From CAYYMD01 sp964480425 (GTDB lineage: Bacteria > Planctomycetota > Phycisphaerae > SM23-33), in assembly GCA_964480425.1 (NCBI GenBank), contig CAYZPY010000015.1, positions 1 through 28,028 of the forward strand: a stretch of 28,028 bases of DNA. The letters run 5' to 3'. Positions within the stretch are counted from its first letter, which is position 1. Each line of letters opens with the position of its first letter. The position numbers and the translations under genes are program-made. Below the pieces are notes generated by a model that made no database searches, was not told the origin of the DNA, and saw nothing but the letters and a program-made list of their open reading frames with translations. Shown here in pieces: positions 14,006-22,017 of this stretch.

Positions 14006-16702
14006 ATGAAGGCGGTTTGGAAAATTTTACCGGTGCTGCTGGTGCTTTCTGTGCCTGTGGCGATGTTCTACCCGCTGTGGAACAACCCCACCGCCGCAGG
14101 CGAGGACGACCTGCTCTATTACTATCCGCTGCGCAAGATGACCGGGCAGAGCATCCGTGCCGGCGAATGGCCCGTGGAAAATCCCCTCGAGGCGTGCGGT
14201 GGCGTGATAATGCCGGACCCTCAGTCGGCAGTGATGCACCCGACGACCTGGCTGTTCGCGGTCTTGCCCGCAGGGACCGCGTACCCCCTGTCGGTGTTTC
14301 TGGCGTATTCCATCGCCGCGGCGGGCGCGTGGGTGTACCTGAGGCGCCTGGGGCTTTCGGGAAGGGCTTCGGCTTTGGGGGCGGCGGCGTTTGCGTTCTG
14401 CGGATTCATGGTGGGGCACAGGAAGCATCTTTCGATGATCAACACCGCCGCGATGCTTCCGTGGATACTGTGGTGCGTCGAGTGGGCAAGGACGTCAGGC
14501 CGGGGCGCGTTCGTACGTGCGGCGCCGGTGTTGTTTGTGGCGATAGCGGCGGGGCACTGGCCTACGCTGATACAGATGGGTGTGGTCTCGGGCGCGTATT
14601 TTTTTCTGCGCGCCCGCCCACTCGTATCGTCGCTGGCGTGGGGGATTGGTGCGGTCGCGCTGGCGGGTGTGCTTGCGGCGCCGCAGATAATCGCCACCGC
14701 CGGGCTGCTGGAGCAATGCACCCGGCGCAGCATCGGTTACGCCATCGCCGGGGAGAACAGTTATTTTCCGCCGGCGGCGTTGCTGTTTTTGTTTCCCATG
14801 ATAACGGGCTCGCGGACGCCGAATTTTTTCCCGCAGCAGTGGTGGGGTCCTTGGCACCTGTGCGAGATGCTGGGATACGTGGGACTGGTTACGCTGGTGC
14901 TGGCGCTTTGCGCGGTGCGACGCATGTACCGCAAACCCAGGCCGGGGAATGGCGACCCGTCGGCGCTCGATGACGCCCAGGTGTCCGGCCTGAGGGACAT
15001 CGTCCGTCCGTGGACGTGGATTTGTCTGGGCGTGATGGTGTGGATGCTGGGGTATTACCTGCCGACTTACCGCCTGATTCACATGATACCGGCGATCGGC
15101 GTTGTCCGTTGCCCGGCCAGGATGATGTTGGCGCTGGATTTGGGCCTGGCGGTGCTGGCGGCGGTGGCAGTCCACGCCGTCGCCGGGCATGGAGAGACTT
15201 GGCCGAAACTGCGCAGGAGCATCCGTCGGGGCGCGCTTTTGATTCTCCCGGCGACGATGCTTTGCGCCTGGGGTTTGCTGTCGGTTTTCGCACTGTTTGC
15301 CTCGAAATATTGCCCCGGGCAGATGCCGTTTCCGATGTCCGGGGGCGTGGCGGACGCGCTGGCGGCGGTTGCGCCGTCCAATCCGGCCTTGTGGGTGCCG
15401 TTCGGGGTGATGTTCGCAACGGCGGTGGCAGTGCTGGTTTTCCTGCGGCGACCTGAATCGAGGGCGCCGTTGCTGGTGGTCCTGCTGCTGGCGGACCTGT
15501 TTTTAATCAGCAGGTTCGTCAACTTTCCACCGCCCGGCGCCCCGGCGCAGCGCCCGGAGCGTTCGCCAGCTGCGCGGTGGCTGGCAGAAAACGCACCCGA
15601 CGACAAACCCTACCGCGTGTGGGGGCTGGGCGATTATTACAACGACCGTCCCGCCGAGTTGCTGCTTCCCAAGACCGCCCACGCGCTTGGCGTTTCCACG
15701 ATAAATTCCTACGGCCCGTTTCACACCGACACGCACGCCCACTTGTTCGGCTTCCGCATATTCGGCACCACCCGCAACTGGCGGCGCCTGCTGCGTCGAA
15801 ACTACCTTCTGAGTCTGTACAACGTTCGCTACATACTCGCCGCCGGGGGGGAATATCGCCGCGTGCTGGAATCGGTGAGGGTTCCGCGGACCCCGGTCCC
15901 CGCCGATGGGGCGAACCTCCTGACGGGCGAGTTTGACCTGGTCGGCGCCGAGATGAGCGACGGGGTGCTGCGGCTGAGGTCGCGGTTTTTCTTCAGCCAG
16001 TCGGCCGCCACGCAGAAGGTTTCGCTCAAGGACGATACGGTTTACAAAATTTCGCTGGAGGTGCGCGGGCCCCGCGGCGGCGCGGCGCACTTTCTGCGGG
16101 CGCAGATTGACCAGCCGCTTTACGGAAAAGTCGATTTCGACAAGGACCCCCTGGCGCTGCTGGTTTACGCCGAGCAGATCGGGCGGCGCTGGAGGCGATT
16201 CCAGCGGACGTTCCGCACGCCCCCGGACGTGCCCGAGGAGGTGACATTCCGCCTTTATACGCTGGGCGAAAGACCGGTTGAGGTCCGCAACATCTCGCTG
16301 CGCCGAAGCTCGCCGCCAAGTCCGTTGCTGGTCGCCCCGCTGCCGCCGGGCGTCCGGTCGGGCGATAAAGTCTATCGCCGGGTGGCGCAGTTGCCCCCGC
16401 TGGACCCTCGCGACGAGCCGGTGGCGATATATCGCAACCTGCTTTGCCGGGACGAACCGGCCGAGTTCGTTCCCGCGGACCATCGGAAGATAGAGTCGCT
16501 CAAGTGGCCGGGGGAGGCCGAGGCGGCGGATATATGCCGCCCGATTTTGGACGTAGGAGTGCGCACCGGCGGCAAATTTTGGTTTAAACCGCGCCTTTTG
16601 TTTATAATTACAACAGTGCCGGGCGTTCTCGTATATGCGCTGGCGTGCATTTTAATCGCCGGGCGAGGAAAAAATCGAACACTCACAGGGGATAAAACGT
16701 GA
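14006..16702 (+). CDS. YfhO-family polytopic membrane protein with a carbohydrate-binding-like insert
   Basis: An 898-residue membrane protein. The N-terminal region resembles YfhO: AGEDDLLYYYPLRK, then a PDPQSAVMHPTTWLF stretch, then YLRRLGLSGRASALGAAAFA. Many hydrophobic segments follow to about residue 520. YfhO proteins belong to the GT-C-like membrane glycosyltransferases linked to sugar decoration of cell-wall polymers or membrane lipids. A soluble beta-rich region at about 635-768 (ending EVRNISLRR) looks like a CBM4/9-type carbohydrate-binding fold, and a last TM lies near the C-terminus. The ATG (14006) follows AGGGTGA and is 5 nt after the DUF58 stop, so the two are co-transcribed. 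An upstream in-frame extension lies inside DUF58 and is rejected. The substrate is unknown. Confidence 0.82.
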   Translation: MKAVWKILPVLLVLSVPVAMFYPLWNNPTAAGEDDLLYYYPLRKMTGQSIRAGEWPVENPLEACGGVIMPDPQSAVMHPTTWLFAVLPAGTAYPLSVFLAYSIAAAGAWVYLRRLGLSGRASALGAAAFAFCGFMVGHRKHLSMINTAAMLPWILWCVEWARTSGRGAFVRAAPVLFVAIAAGHWPTLIQMGVVSGAYFFLRARPLVSSLAWGIGAVALAGVLAAPQIIATAGLLEQCTRRSIGYAIAGENSYFPPAALLFLFPMITGSRTPNFFPQQWWGPWHLCEMLGYVGLVTLVLALCAVRRMYRKPRPGNGDPSALDDAQVSGLRDIVRPWTWICLGVMVWMLGYYLPTYRLIHMIPAIGVVRCPARMMLALDLGLAVLAAVAVHAVAGHGETWPKLRRSIRRGALLILPATMLCAWGLLSVFALFASKYCPGQMPFPMSGGVADALAAVAPSNPALWVPFGVMFATAVAVLVFLRRPESRAPLLVVLLLADLFLISRFVNFPPPGAPAQRPERSPAARWLAENAPDDKPYRVWGLGDYYNDRPAELLLPKTAHALGVSTINSYGPFHTDTHAHLFGFRIFGTTRNWRRLLRRNYLLSLYNVRYILAAGGEYRRVLESVRVPRTPVPADGANLLTGEFDLVGAEMSDGVLRLRSRFFFSQSAATQKVSLKDDTVYKISLEVRGPRGGAAHFLRAQIDQPLYGKVDFDKDPLALLVYAEQIGRRWRRFQRTFRTPPDVPEEVTFRLYTLGERPVEVRNISLRRSSPPSPLLVAPLPPGVRSGDKVYRRVAQLPPLDPRDEPVAIYRNLLCRDEPAEFVPADHRKIESLKWPGEAEAADICRPILDVGVRTGGKFWFKPRLLFIITTVPGVLVYALACILIAGRGKNRTLTGDKT

Positions 16703-16779
16703 TATTAGCAGTCGCAGAGGTTCGCCCACCACGCGGGCGCTGCTTGTATAGAATCATGAATAAATAAGGAGCAAAGGAA

Positions 16780-18300
16780 ATGAAACGCATGAACAAACTG
16801 TTACTGATATTGGTGCTTCTGGCGGGATTCGTAGGCGGTGTATTGTTTCACTCGGAGTTTTTACGGGACGAATCGGCGTACGGCCTGGACGTCAAGCAAG
16901 CCCGCCGGGCAAGGAAGGACCTGAAGGAACTTTCGGACCACAACGGGCTTTCCGAACTTTTCCGCACGGTGGCAAGGGCGGTGAAACCGGCAGTGGTGGA
17001 GGTTCGCGTGATCAAGCGGGTCGAAGCGCCGATATCTCCTGAGCTGGACGAGTTTTTCAAACGGTTTTTCGGGGATGAGTTTCCGTTTGAGTTCAGGTAC
17101 AGCACGCCGCGCCCCAGGAAGGTGCCCGGTCTGGGCAGCGGGGTGATAGTGGACGCAAAGAAGGGATACGTGCTGACGAATTATCACGTGGTCGGCGGCG
17201 CCGACGAGGTGGAGGTGGTGCTGGCCGACAAGCGCAAGTACGACGCCGAGTGGATAAGGACCGACCCTCAGACCGACCTTGCGGTGATAAAGATCGACGC
17301 CGACGGGCTGGTTGACGCGCCGCTGGGCGACAGCGACAAGATAGCGGTGGGCGACTGGGTTCTGGCCATCGGCGCCCCGGAGAAGCTTCCCCAGACGGTG
17401 ACTGCGGGGATAATATCGGCCAAGGGACGGACCACCGGAAGGGGCGGATATGAGAATTTCCTCCAGACCGATGCGGCTATTAATCACGGCAACTCGGGCG
17501 GACCGCTGGTCAACATGCGCGGCGAGGTTGTCGGCATAAACACCGCCATAGTCTCGCGGACGGGCGTCAACGAGGGCATAGGCCTGTCGATACCGTCGAA
17601 TATGATCAAGGACGTGATGAATCAGCTGATCGAAAGGGGCAAGGTCGTCAGGGGCTTTCTGGGCGTGATTATCCAGAACGTGGACGAGAAACTCGCCAGG
17701 AGTTTCGAGCTGCCCTCCACCAGGGGCGCGCTGGTGGCCAAGGTCTTCGACGACACGCCCGCCGCCGACGCCGGTGTTAAGGTCGGCGACTTTATCGTAT
17801 CGGTCGACGGCGAGGATGTCTCCAGCGTGAACGAATTGCGCAACAGGGTGGCGGCCATCGAACCGGGTCAGAAGGTGGAGCTGGAAATCTACCGCGAGGG
17901 CAAGAAGAAGACCGTGGACGTGAAAATAGGCGTCCAGCCCGGGCGGATGGCCGGGGGCAAGCGGCTCAGGCCCGCGCCCGGAGCGCCCCGACAGGCGGCC
18001 GAACACTACGGTCTGAGAGTCAGGACGTTAAGCGAAAGGATGGCCGAAAAACTCGGATACAAAGACGACGTTCAAGGCGTGCTGGTGGTGGGAGTGGACA
18101 GCGACAGCGACGCCGCCGAGCAGGGCATCAGGGGGGGAATGGTCATAACGCACGTGGACGGGAAGCGAATCAGGAACGAAGACGACTTCTCCCGGGCGTT
18201 ATCCGACAAAGACGCCGTCGGCGGCGTGCGGATGCGCGTAGTGGACCGCGAGGGCAACCAGAGATTCGTATTTGTAATGCCCAAGGAATCCGAACAATAG
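16780..18300 (+). CDS. htrA: Periplasmic HtrA/DegP-type serine protease with two PDZ domains
   Basis: A 506-residue Do-like protease. A hydrophobic N-terminal segment (about 5-22) acts as signal peptide or anchor. The trypsin-like domain contains the full triad: H136 in LTNYHVV, D166 in DPQTDLAVIKI and S239 in HGNSGGPLVN. PDZ1 starts near 290 (RGFLGVIIQNV) and PDZ2 near 410-500 (ending VVDREGNQRFVFVMPKE), the normal DegP/DegQ layout. It should degrade or chaperone misfolded envelope proteins. AAGGAG lies 8 nt before the ATG. The gene precedes hsp20 and lon, giving a proteostasis cluster, but a terminator-like hairpin separates it from hsp20. I cannot tell DegP from DegQ or DegS-like roles. 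Confidence 0.93.
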   Translation: MKRMNKLLLILVLLAGFVGGVLFHSEFLRDESAYGLDVKQARRARKDLKELSDHNGLSELFRTVARAVKPAVVEVRVIKRVEAPISPELDEFFKRFFGDEFPFEFRYSTPRPRKVPGLGSGVIVDAKKGYVLTNYHVVGGADEVEVVLADKRKYDAEWIRTDPQTDLAVIKIDADGLVDAPLGDSDKIAVGDWVLAIGAPEKLPQTVTAGIISAKGRTTGRGGYENFLQTDAAINHGNSGGPLVNMRGEVVGINTAIVSRTGVNEGIGLSIPSNMIKDVMNQLIERGKVVRGFLGVIIQNVDEKLARSFELPSTRGALVAKVFDDTPAADAGVKVGDFIVSVDGEDVSSVNELRNRVAAIEPGQKVELEIYREGKKKTVDVKIGVQPGRMAGGKRLRPAPGAPRQAAEHYGLRVRTLSERMAEKLGYKDDVQGVLVVGVDSDSDAAEQGIRGGMVITHVDGKRIRNEDDFSRALSDKDAVGGVRMRVVDREGNQRFVFVMPKESEQ

Positions 18301-18322
18301 CATTTCCGCACCGGTTCCGCGC

Positions 18323-18369
18323 CCGGCCCGCCGCGATGCGCGCGCGGCGCGCCGGGCCGGTCCGTTTTT
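18323..18369 (+). terminator. GC-rich intrinsic terminator after htrA
   Basis: A GC-rich hairpin lies 22 nt after the htrA stop. CCGGCCC (18323-18329) pairs with GGGCCGG (18354-18360), and GCCGCG (18330-18335) pairs with CGCGGC (18343-18348), with a small bulge on the 3' side. Five T's follow at 18365-18369. It may end or reduce transcription before hsp20. Confidence 0.6.
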
Positions 18370-18399
18370 ACCGGATTTACAATTCAAAAAGGTGATGCG

Positions 18400-18849
18400 A
18401 TGACTAATGCAACTCTACAAACCGAATCCGAAGAGCAGTTTTCCCGAATGGCCAGGCGGGTCGTCCGGTGGGTGGACCAGGTGCTCGGTCCCGTTTACCA
18501 GCAGCGGTACTACGCCGAGCGCGGCTGGGCCCCGGCGGTGAATATCTACGAAGACGCCGGGGGATATCACGTGGTGATGGACCTTGCCGGCGTAAAGGCG
18601 GAAGACATAGGCCTTCACGTCGACAATGGAGTGTTGAGCATATCGGGCAGGCGCCCAATGCCCCTGGAAACCCACCGGCGAACACCCCGGGAATCCCCCA
18701 GGGGCGGGCGCATCAGGGTGCACGTGATGGAGATTGACCACGGCAATTTCTACAGGAACCTGGAACTGCCCGCCGATGTGGACGTCGACGGGATCACCGC
18801 GCAATACCGCTCGGGATACCTACGAATACACATGCCGCGCAGGAAATAA
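18400..18849 (+). CDS. hsp20: Small heat-shock protein, Hsp20/alpha-crystallin family
   Basis: A 149-residue small heat-shock protein. An amphipathic N-terminal arm (1-40) leads into the alpha-crystallin domain, from WAPAVNIYEDAGGYHVVMDL (43-62) through GVLSISGRR (77-85) to the closing GYLRI (139-143), the family's GxLxI signature. The protein stops six residues later (HMPRRK), so the usual C-terminal I-x-I/V oligomerisation motif is missing. Such chaperones hold unfolding proteins for later refolding or degradation. AAGGTGA lies upstream of the ATG, and only 6 nt separate its stop from lon, so chaperone and protease are likely made from one mRNA. I see no CIRCE or sigma32-type site upstream. 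Confidence 0.92.
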   Translation: MTNATLQTESEEQFSRMARRVVRWVDQVLGPVYQQRYYAERGWAPAVNIYEDAGGYHVVMDLAGVKAEDIGLHVDNGVLSISGRRPMPLETHRRTPRESPRGGRIRVHVMEIDHGNFYRNLELPADVDVDGITAQYRSGYLRIHMPRRK

Positions 18850-18855
18850 ATCGCC

Positions 18856-20772
18856 ATGAAACGCAAAAAGACCAAAAAGCCGAAGGTGGACCATCAGGAC
18901 GAAGGCGAAGCGGTGGTGATACCCGGCGTCGGTCCCCAGTTAAAGGGCAAGACCGCCAGGGACATTCCGTCGCAAATTGCGATTCTTGCGCTGCGGAACA
19001 TGGTGGTGTTTCCCGGCGCGGTGATGCCCATCGGGGTGGGAAGGAAAAAGTCGCTGCAACTTGTGCAGGACGTCCTGCCCGAGCAGAAGGTAATCGGCGC
19101 CGTCTGCCAGAGGGATGCGCAGGACGAAGAGCCCCAAACCGGCGACCTGTACAGGGTGGGCACCGCCATGAGCGTGCTGAAACTTCTGCGCGGCGAGCAG
19201 GGGCAGCAGAACGTGATAGTTCACGGTCTGCGGAGGTTCAAGATCAAACGGTGGCTGGCGGACGAGCCGTACTTCCGCGCGGAGATAGAAATTTTAGAGG
19301 AGCGCGCGCCGGACTCCACCGAGGCCGAGGCCCTTTCTGTCAACGTCCGCAACCAGGCGCGGCGCATTATCGAACTGTCGTCCAACATTCCCGACGAGGC
19401 GGTCAGCGTGCTGGACAACATCGACCGTCCCGGCCAGCTGGCGGATTTTCTGGCGGCAAATATCCAACTGGAGAACCGGGCCAAGCAGCGGCTTCTGGAG
19501 GAACTGGACGTAAACAGGCGTCTTCGGGACATATCCAACCATCTACAGAAGCAGCTGGAGGTGCTTGAGCTGTCGAACAAGATCCAGGACCAGGTCAAGT
19601 CCAACATAGACGAAAGCCAGCGGAGATATTTTCTCCAGGAGCAGCTCAAGGCCATCAAGCGCGAGCTGGGCCAGTACGACGAAAAGACCGCCGAGGTGCA
19701 GCAAATCCGCGAAAAGATCCAGGCCGCCCAAATGCCCCAAAGCGCCGCCGACGAGGCCGAGAGGGAATTGAGCCGCCTTGAGCAGATACCCACCATCTCC
19801 CCGGAATACAACATCGTGCGGACATACCTCGACTGGATGACCGAACTTCCGTGGAGCAAGTCCACCGAGGACAACCTCGACGTCAGGCGGGCCGAAAAAA
19901 TCCTCGACGCCGACCACTACGACCTTCAGAAGGTCAAACGCCGGATACTCGAGTATCTCTCTGTGCGCAAACTGGCGCCCGGCTCGCGCGGGCCTATCCT
20001 GTGCTTTGTAGGTCCGCCGGGCGTGGGAAAAACGTCGCTGGGTCAGTCCATCGCCCGTGCGCTTGGGCGGCAGTTCCGGCGAATGTCGCTGGGCGGTATG
20101 CGCGACGAGGCCGAACTCCGTGGGCATCGCAGGACCTACATCGGCGCGCTTCCCGGGCGCATCATCCAGGAGATACGCAAGGCCGGCACGAACAATCCCG
20201 TATTCATGCTCGACGAGGTGGACAAGGTCGGCACGGATTTCCGCGGCGACCCGACCTCGGCGCTGCTGGAGGTGCTGGACCCCGCACAGAACAACACCTT
20301 CCAGGACCATTACCTCAACGTGCCCTTCGATCTGTCCAAGGTGATGTTCATCGGCACGGCGAACTACATGGCCCCGGTTCCGCCCGCCCTGGCGGACCGG
20401 ATGGAAGTTCTGGAACTGCCCGGGTACACCGAGGAAGAGAAACTCCAGATAGCCCGAAAGTACCTCGTGCCGCGCCAACTTAAGGAAAACGGTCTGAACA
20501 AATCGCAGGCGAAATGGCGCTCCTTGGCCATCAGGAAGATTATACGCCAATACACCCGCGGAGGCGGGCGTGCGCGAACTGGAGCGTCAGATAGCCGCCG
20601 TTTGCCGGGCCGTGGCGGCAAAAATTGCCTCCGGGGACGCCAAAACCCGCACCATAAACGAAAAATTAGTCGCGCGGACACTTGGTCCGCGGATATATCA
20701 GAGCGAGGTCGCCCAGAGGACCTCCATGCCGGGCGTTGCGACGGGACTGGCCTACACGCCCACCGGGGGTGA
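18856..20772 (+). CDS. lon: Lon protease, substrate-binding and AAA+ part (frameshifted gene, 5' portion)
   Basis: ATP-dependent cytosolic protease Lon, reading frame 1. The N-terminal LON domain (about 40-235), coiled-coil region (about 235-310) and AAA+ module are intact: Walker A GPPGVGKTS (386-394), Walker B VFMLDEVDK (449-457) and sensor region IGTANYMAPVPP (499-510). Similarity to Lon holds to Arg568 (20557-20559). One extra G at about 20560 then shifts the frame, and the remaining 70 codons to the stop at 20772 are Arg/Gly-rich nonsense. The peptidase domain continues in the +1 frame (next entry). Removing the G restores an 823-residue protein, the usual Lon length. This is either a pseudogene, a sequencing or assembly error, or a gene split in two. 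Confidence 0.9.
   Translation: MKRKKTKKPKVDHQDEGEAVVIPGVGPQLKGKTARDIPSQIAILALRNMVVFPGAVMPIGVGRKKSLQLVQDVLPEQKVIGAVCQRDAQDEEPQTGDLYRVGTAMSVLKLLRGEQGQQNVIVHGLRRFKIKRWLADEPYFRAEIEILEERAPDSTEAEALSVNVRNQARRIIELSSNIPDEAVSVLDNIDRPGQLADFLAANIQLENRAKQRLLEELDVNRRLRDISNHLQKQLEVLELSNKIQDQVKSNIDESQRRYFLQEQLKAIKRELGQYDEKTAEVQQIREKIQAAQMPQSAADEAERELSRLEQIPTISPEYNIVRTYLDWMTELPWSKSTEDNLDVRRAEKILDADHYDLQKVKRRILEYLSVRKLAPGSRGPILCFVGPPGVGKTSLGQSIARALGRQFRRMSLGGMRDEAELRGHRRTYIGALPGRIIQEIRKAGTNNPVFMLDEVDKVGTDFRGDPTSALLEVLDPAQNNTFQDHYLNVPFDLSKVMFIGTANYMAPVPPALADRMEVLELPGYTEEEKLQIARKYLVPRQLKENGLNKSQAKWRSLAIRKIIRQYTRGGGRARTGASDSRRLPGRGGKNCLRGRQNPHHKRKISRADTWSADISERGRPEDLHAGRCDGTGLHAHRG
20560..20560 (+). other. Frameshift site in lon (one extra G)
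   Basis: Frame 1 reads TAC ACC CGC, then GGA GGC GGG. Skipping the G at 20560 gives CGC, GAG GCG GGC GTG CGC GAA, that is YTREAGVRE, the strongly conserved Lon sequence at the ATPase-peptidase border. No other change is needed. The local sequence is G-rich but has no homopolymer longer than three. Confidence 0.85.
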
Positions 20773-21328
20773 GATTATTTTCGTCGAGGCGGCGGACTAC
20801 CCCGGAAAGGGCAACCTGACGCTCACCGGGCAGATCGGGCAGGTGATGAAGGAATCCGCGCAGGCGGCGCTGTCGCTGGTCAAAACACGCGCCGCAGATC
20901 TGGGCTTCGACGCCGAGCAGATGCAAAAGCGTGACATTCACATGCACGTACCCGCCGGGTCGGTCCATAAAGACGGACCGTCCGCAGGTGTCGCCATGTT
21001 CACCGCTCTTGCCAGTTTGCTGACACAAAAGACGGTCAGGGGCGACATCGCCCTGACCGGCGAAATCACGCTACGCGGGCTGGTGCTTCCGGTGGGGGGC
21101 ATAAAGGAAAAGGTCCTGGCCGCAAAAAGGGCTGGAATAAAAGAGGTTATCTTGCCCGACCGCAACGAAAAGGACATGCCCGACCTGCCGCCCGCTATCC
21201 GAAAGGAACTTAAATTTCACTTCGTAAAGAAGGTGGACGAGGTGTTTGATAAGGTGTTTGAGGACAAATTGCCGAGGCGCAAGGGCTCGAAAAGCAAAAG
21301 CCGTAAAAAAACCACCCGGCGGAAGTAG
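20570..21328 (+). CDS. lon: Lon protease, peptidase domain (frameshifted gene, 3' portion)
   Basis: This frame encodes the end of the AAA+ small domain (RELERQIAAVCR) and the whole Lon S16 peptidase domain. The catalytic Ser lies in KDGPSAGVAM (Ser138 counted from the GTG at 20570), and the partner Lys in GGIKEKVLAAKRAGIKEVIL (Lys181). The 43-residue Ser-Lys spacing matches E. coli Lon. It ends in a Lys/Arg-rich tail. Conservation runs back to 20561, just past the extra G. GGAGG (20560-20564) stands 5 nt before the GTG, so separate translation as a 252-residue fragment is possible. No upstream function would be lost if the two pieces associated, but that is speculation. Confidence 0.88.
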   Translation: MRELERQIAAVCRAVAAKIASGDAKTRTINEKLVARTLGPRIYQSEVAQRTSMPGVATGLAYTPTGGEIIFVEAADYPGKGNLTLTGQIGQVMKESAQAALSLVKTRAADLGFDAEQMQKRDIHMHVPAGSVHKDGPSAGVAMFTALASLLTQKTVRGDIALTGEITLRGLVLPVGGIKEKVLAAKRAGIKEVILPDRNEKDMPDLPPAIRKELKFHFVKKVDEVFDKVFEDKLPRRKGSKSKSRKKTTRRK

Positions 21329-21390
21329 TGGAATCACCTTACATTTGAATCCTTCGGACGTGACCTACGATTGTCCCGGCGCAAAAAAAC

Positions 21391-21421
21391 CGAGTCGGTT
21401 CGGCTGGATTGAACCGACTCG
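21391..21421 (-). terminator. Perfect 11-bp hairpin with T-tract on the minus strand
   Basis: CGAGTCGGTTC (21391-21401) and GAACCGACTCG (21411-21421) form a perfect stem with a 9-nt loop. Seven A's at 21383-21389 become a T7 tract after the hairpin when read on the minus strand, giving a textbook intrinsic terminator in that direction. The plus side has only a loose T-rich stretch (CTTCTTT), so it may be weakly bidirectional and also end lon transcription. Confidence 0.6.
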
Positions 21422-21542
21422 ACCCTCGCTTCTTTAGCAGTCTTTGCCGAGCGCCCTCACAACACTCGTCTGACTGACTATCGCCTATAAATTTTAACCA
21501 CGCCCCCCAGGCATTTCAACATTATTTTAAGGCAGAAAGTTT

Positions 21543-21641
21543 ATGAAGGTATTAAGGTTGGTTGAAAATTTGCTGAGGTTTTTCACGGTGTGCCGGCATT
21601 GGCTCGCTTGGAAACAATTCCGTGTGCGAAACGGTCCTTGA
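21543..21641 (+). CDS. Possible small protein (32 residues), weak
   Basis: An ATG-to-TGA frame encodes 32 residues starting MKVLRLVENLLRFF. It is rich in hydrophobic and basic residues with two Trp, and could form one amphipathic helix. AAGG lies about 10 nt upstream, which is further than ideal. There is no homology I recognise, and the AT-rich gap could produce such a frame by chance. Confidence 0.15.
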   Translation: MKVLRLVENLLRFFTVCRHWLAWKQFRVRNGP

Positions 21642-21766
21642 GGCGGGCTGAAAAATATCAAAAAGTCGAAAAAAATAGTGCACCAGGGGACGCCTGACGT
21701 GTAAAATAAAAATCGGAAGGGGAAGAACTTTTAAGAATAAAATTCATCCTTAACGGTCCATTGAGT

Positions 21767-21832
21767 ATGGGCGGCTTTGCGTGATTAAAATGCGTCTCCC
21801 CCCGCGCATTTCACGCGGGTCGCCCATTTTTT
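21767..21832 (+). ncRNA. Long hairpin with C-rich loop and terminal T-tract (candidate small RNA or leader terminator)
   Basis: Nested pairing covers the element: ATGGGCG (21767-21773) with CGCCCAT (21821-21827), GCGTG (21779-21783) with CACGC (21812-21816), and AAATGCG (21788-21794) with CGCATTT (21805-21811). The apical loop is TCTCCCCCCG, and six T's follow at 21827-21832. A competing hairpin, CCCGCG (21801-21806) with CGCGGG (21814-21819), uses bases of the same stem, so two folds exclude each other. A possible -10, TAAAAT, is at 21738-21743. The C-rich loop could pair with Shine-Dalgarno sequences. It could also be a terminator in a long leader of the fucosidase gene. Confidence 0.4.
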
Positions 21833-22017
21833 GTCGTGGTGCTCATTTTGGTATGCGGGTACTTGGGCGGGGCTGTTGACTGCGGCGTTAATGCCGCCGC
21901 GCCTGGCGACATTAATTCTACCGGCCTCAGTAATCAAAGTGTTCAATGTTTGACCTCGCCTCGCAGGTGCGTTATTTTCGTCGGTCTATCCGTATCAAAG
22001 ACCAAGAAGGAGAAGCA

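Larger units (their letters stand above)
21329..22017. other. 689-bp gap between lon and the fucosidase gene
   Basis: No convincing protein gene lies here. The left part has a perfect 11-bp hairpin (21391-21421). The middle (about 21480-21770) is AT-rich compared with the rest of the window and holds a 32-codon open frame at 21543. The right part has a long hairpin ending in six T's (21767-21832), then about 185 bp leading to the fucosidase ribosome-binding site. GGAA(ACAA)TTCC near 21610 is a weak operator-like repeat. Confidence 0.7.

Noticed and set aside
16707..16744. Hairpin between the YfhO and htrA genes (AGCAG-CGC with GCG-CTGCT)
   Set aside because: It has a bulged 8-bp stem, a competing inner pairing and no following T-tract, so a terminator call is not supported.
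18370..18399. Search for CIRCE or sigma32-type heat-shock elements before hsp20
   Set aside because: No TTAGCACTC-type repeat or CTTGAA/CCCCAT pair is present in the short gap.
20557..20570. Programmed ribosomal frameshift in lon
   Set aside because: There is no slippery heptamer, rare-codon or stop-codon context typical of +1 shifting, and no such mechanism is known to me for lon; mutation, error or splitting is simpler.
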